In this document: positions 62,503-64,000 of the stretch, one piece after another
Position numbering within the stretch: position 1 is the stretch's first letter
Layout of the letters: the number at the start of each line of letters is the position of its first letter
From: Xanthomonas bromi
GTDB taxonomy: Bacteria > Pseudomonadota > Gammaproteobacteria > Xanthomonadales > Xanthomonadaceae
Direction of reading: 5' to 3'
Assembly: GCF_900092025.1 (NCBI RefSeq)
Contig: NZ_FLTX01000025.1
Coordinates: forward strand, 1 to 64,000
Length of the DNA: 64,000 nt
Position numbers and translations under genes: made by a program
Notes under the pieces: model-generated
What the model saw: the letters and a program-made list of their open reading frames with translations, nothing else
The model's database searches: none
Told to the model about the DNA's origin: nothing

Positions 62503-64000
62503 ATGTCCAATCCGTTGCTAGTTCGTCGCGCCGCCGTGCTCGGTGCCGGCGTCATGGGCGCGCAGATCGCCGCGCACCTCACCAATGCCGGCGTCGACAC
62601 CGTGCTGTTCGACCTGCCTGCCAAGGACGGTCCGGCCGACGGCGTCGTGCTCAAGGCCATCGCCAATCTCGGCAAGCTCAGCCCTGCCCCGCTCGCCAGC
62701 AAGGCGCTGGCCGAAGCGATCACGCCGGCCAATTATGAGAGCGGCCTGAAGCAGCTGCGCGACTGCGATCTGATCATCGAAGCGATCGCCGAGCGGATGG
62801 ACTGGAAGCAGGATCTGTATAAGAAGATCGCCCCGTTCGTGTCCGAGCATGCGGTGCTGGCCTCCAACACCTCCGGCCTGGGCATCAACAAGCTGTCCGA
62901 CGTGCTGCCGGAGCAATTGCGCCACCGCTTCTGCGGCGTGCATTTCTTCAACCCGCCGCGCTACATGCACCTGGCCGAGCTGATCCCGGCCAAGGGCACC
63001 GACAAGGCCGTGCTGGAAGGCCTGGAAGCGTTCCTGGTGACCACGCTCGGCAAGGGCGTGGTGTATGCGAAGGACACCCCGAACTTCATCGGCAACCGCA
63101 TCGGCGTGTTCTCGATCCTCTCCACGGTCCACCACACGCAGGAATTCGGCCTGGGCTTCGATGAAGTGGACGGCCTGACCGGCCCGCTGGTCGGCCGCCC
63201 GAAGTCGGCGACCTACCGCACCTCGGACGTGGTCGGCCTTGACACCATGGCGCACGTCATCAAGACCATGGGCGACACCCTGCCGGACGACCCGTGGCAC
63301 CAGTATTTCAAGTCGCCCAAGTGGCTGGACGCGCTGATCGCCAAGGGCGCGCTCGGCCAGAAGGTCGGTGCCGGCATCTTCCGCAAGGTCGGCAAGGACA
63401 TCGTGGTGCTGGACCTGCAGAAGCAGGATTACCGCGCCGCCGATCGCACTGCGGCACCGGAAGTGGTCGAGATCCTCAAGATCAAGAACCCGGCCGAAAA
63501 GTTCGCCAAGCTGCGTGAAAGCCAGCACCCGCAGGCGCAGTTTCTGTGGGCCACGTTCCGCGACCTGTTCCACTACAGCGCTTATCACCTGGCCGATATC
63601 GCCGAGACCGCGCGCGATGTGGATCTGGCGATCCGCTGGGGCTACGGCTGGTCGCTGGGCCCGTTCGAAACCTGGCAGGCCGCCGGCTGGAAGCAGGTGG
63701 CGCAGTGGATAGCCGAAGATATTTCCAACGGCAAGAGCATGAGCAGCGCGCCGCTGCCGAACTGGGTGTTCGATGGTCGCGATGGCGTGCATGGTGCCGA
63801 AGGCTCCTACAGCCCGGCACGCGACGCCAAGCTGCCGCGCTCGGCGCTGCCGGTGTACAAGCGCCAGCGCTTCCCGGATCCGTTGCTGGGCGAGCAGTTC
63901 TCGCCGGGCGAGACCGTGTTCGAAAACGACGGCGTGCGCATGTGGCACGACGGTGACGACATCGCCGTGGTCAGCTTCAAGACCAAGATGAATACCGTCT
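62503..64000 (+). CDS. 3-hydroxyacyl-CoA dehydrogenase / enoyl-CoA hydratase, FadB/FadN type (partial)
   Basis: Open from an ATG at 62503 (AAGAGG about nine bases upstream) to the window edge, 499 codons so far. The N-terminal NAD-binding domain has AAVLGAGVMGAQIAAHL, and the family pattern includes ASNTSGLGINKLS, HRFCGVHFFNPPRYMHL, NFIGNRIGVF and ALGQKVGAGIF. Near the edge a crotonase (enoyl-CoA hydratase) domain begins (DIAVVSFKTKMNTV). The dehydrogenase-first order is that of FadN-type proteins, not E. coli FadB, where the hydratase comes first. It catalyses two steps of beta-oxidation. A thiolase gene is expected beyond the edge. Confidence 0.92.
   Translation, partial: MSNPLLVRRAAVLGAGVMGAQIAAHLTNAGVDTVLFDLPAKDGPADGVVLKAIANLGKLSPAPLASKALAEAITPANYESGLKQLRDCDLIIEAIAERMDWKQDLYKKIAPFVSEHAVLASNTSGLGINKLSDVLPEQLRHRFCGVHFFNPPRYMHLAELIPAKGTDKAVLEGLEAFLVTTLGKGVVYAKDTPNFIGNRIGVFSILSTVHHTQEFGLGFDEVDGLTGPLVGRPKSATYRTSDVVGLDTMAHVIKTMGDTLPDDPWHQYFKSPKWLDALIAKGALGQKVGAGIFRKVGKDIVVLDLQKQDYRAADRTAAPEVVEILKIKNPAEKFAKLRESQHPQAQFLWATFRDLFHYSAYHLADIAETARDVDLAIRWGYGWSLGPFETWQAAGWKQVAQWIAEDISNGKSMSSAPLPNWVFDGRDGVHGAEGSYSPARDAKLPRSALPVYKRQRFPDPLLGEQFSPGETVFENDGVRMWHDGDDIAVVSFKTKMNTV

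Overview
The window is GC-rich, densely coded gammaproteobacterial chromosome that looks like Xanthomonas or a close relative (Lysobacterales). The basis is the gene content and order: an assimilatory nitrate operon linked to siroheme and molybdenum-cofactor genes, very large repeat-bearing autotransporters, an ndk-rlmN-pilF-rodZ-yfgM-bamB-der housekeeping run, and a PsrA-like regulator beside a fadB-type gene. I recognised no tRNA, rRNA, CRISPR array, prophage or insertion sequence. The genus is inferred; no similarity search was run.

Layout. (1) 0.3-3.3 kb: a tightly overlapping four-gene minus-strand operon (acyl-CoA dehydrogenase-like, PIG-L deacetylase, NodS-like N-methyltransferase, family-2 glycosyltransferase). 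It resembles a nod-factor-type assembly line and is the best candidate for an undescribed biosynthetic system. (2) 3.8-8.9 kb: a YqaA-like membrane protein, a small exported protein, a Gfo/Idh/MocA oxidoreductase, a DUF2231 / PQQ-type sugar dehydrogenase pair and a broken serine-hydrolase gene. (3) 9.7-20.4 kb: a subtilisin-type autotransporter with a lipoprotein-like signal, then an adaptor / HME-RND pump / outer-membrane channel operon followed by a FixJ-type two-component system. (4) 20.7-30.9 kb: one minus-strand gene for an autotransporter of about 3,400 residues, built from three kinds of tandem repeat. (5) 31.6-36.5 kb: an EAL phosphodiesterase, a DUF1349 protein, an M14-type peptidase, and the remains of a yciGFE-like stress locus (intact KGG protein, frameshifted ferritin-like gene).

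(6) 37.2-48.0 kb: the nitrate assimilation system. Reading down the minus strand come nasT, nasS, a sigma-54-like promoter, a leader RNA, the nitrate transporter, nirB, nirD, the nitrate reductase and cobA; the siroheme gene cysG is divergent. The leader carries three stem-loops with the same AACGGC hexaloop. The third is mutually exclusive with a very strong intrinsic terminator just before the transporter gene. This is the expected target of NasT (an ANTAR antiterminator) controlled by NasS, so nitrogen control (sigma-54) and nitrate control (antitermination) appear to be stacked. CobA and CysG supply siroheme to NirB, and MobA/MoeA in the next block supply molybdenum cofactor to the reductase.

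(7) 48.3-54.7 kb: a small DUF7009-like protein, mobA, two moeA paralogues, a rhodanese-MoeB fusion, a SemiSWEET-like small membrane protein, and xthA with a basic tail. (8) 55.0-61.6 kb: der, bamB, yfgM, rodZ, pilF, rlmN and ndk on the minus strand. (9) 61.8 kb to the end: a PsrA-like TetR regulator with a matching operator just upstream, and the start of a multifunctional fatty-acid oxidation gene that runs out of the window.
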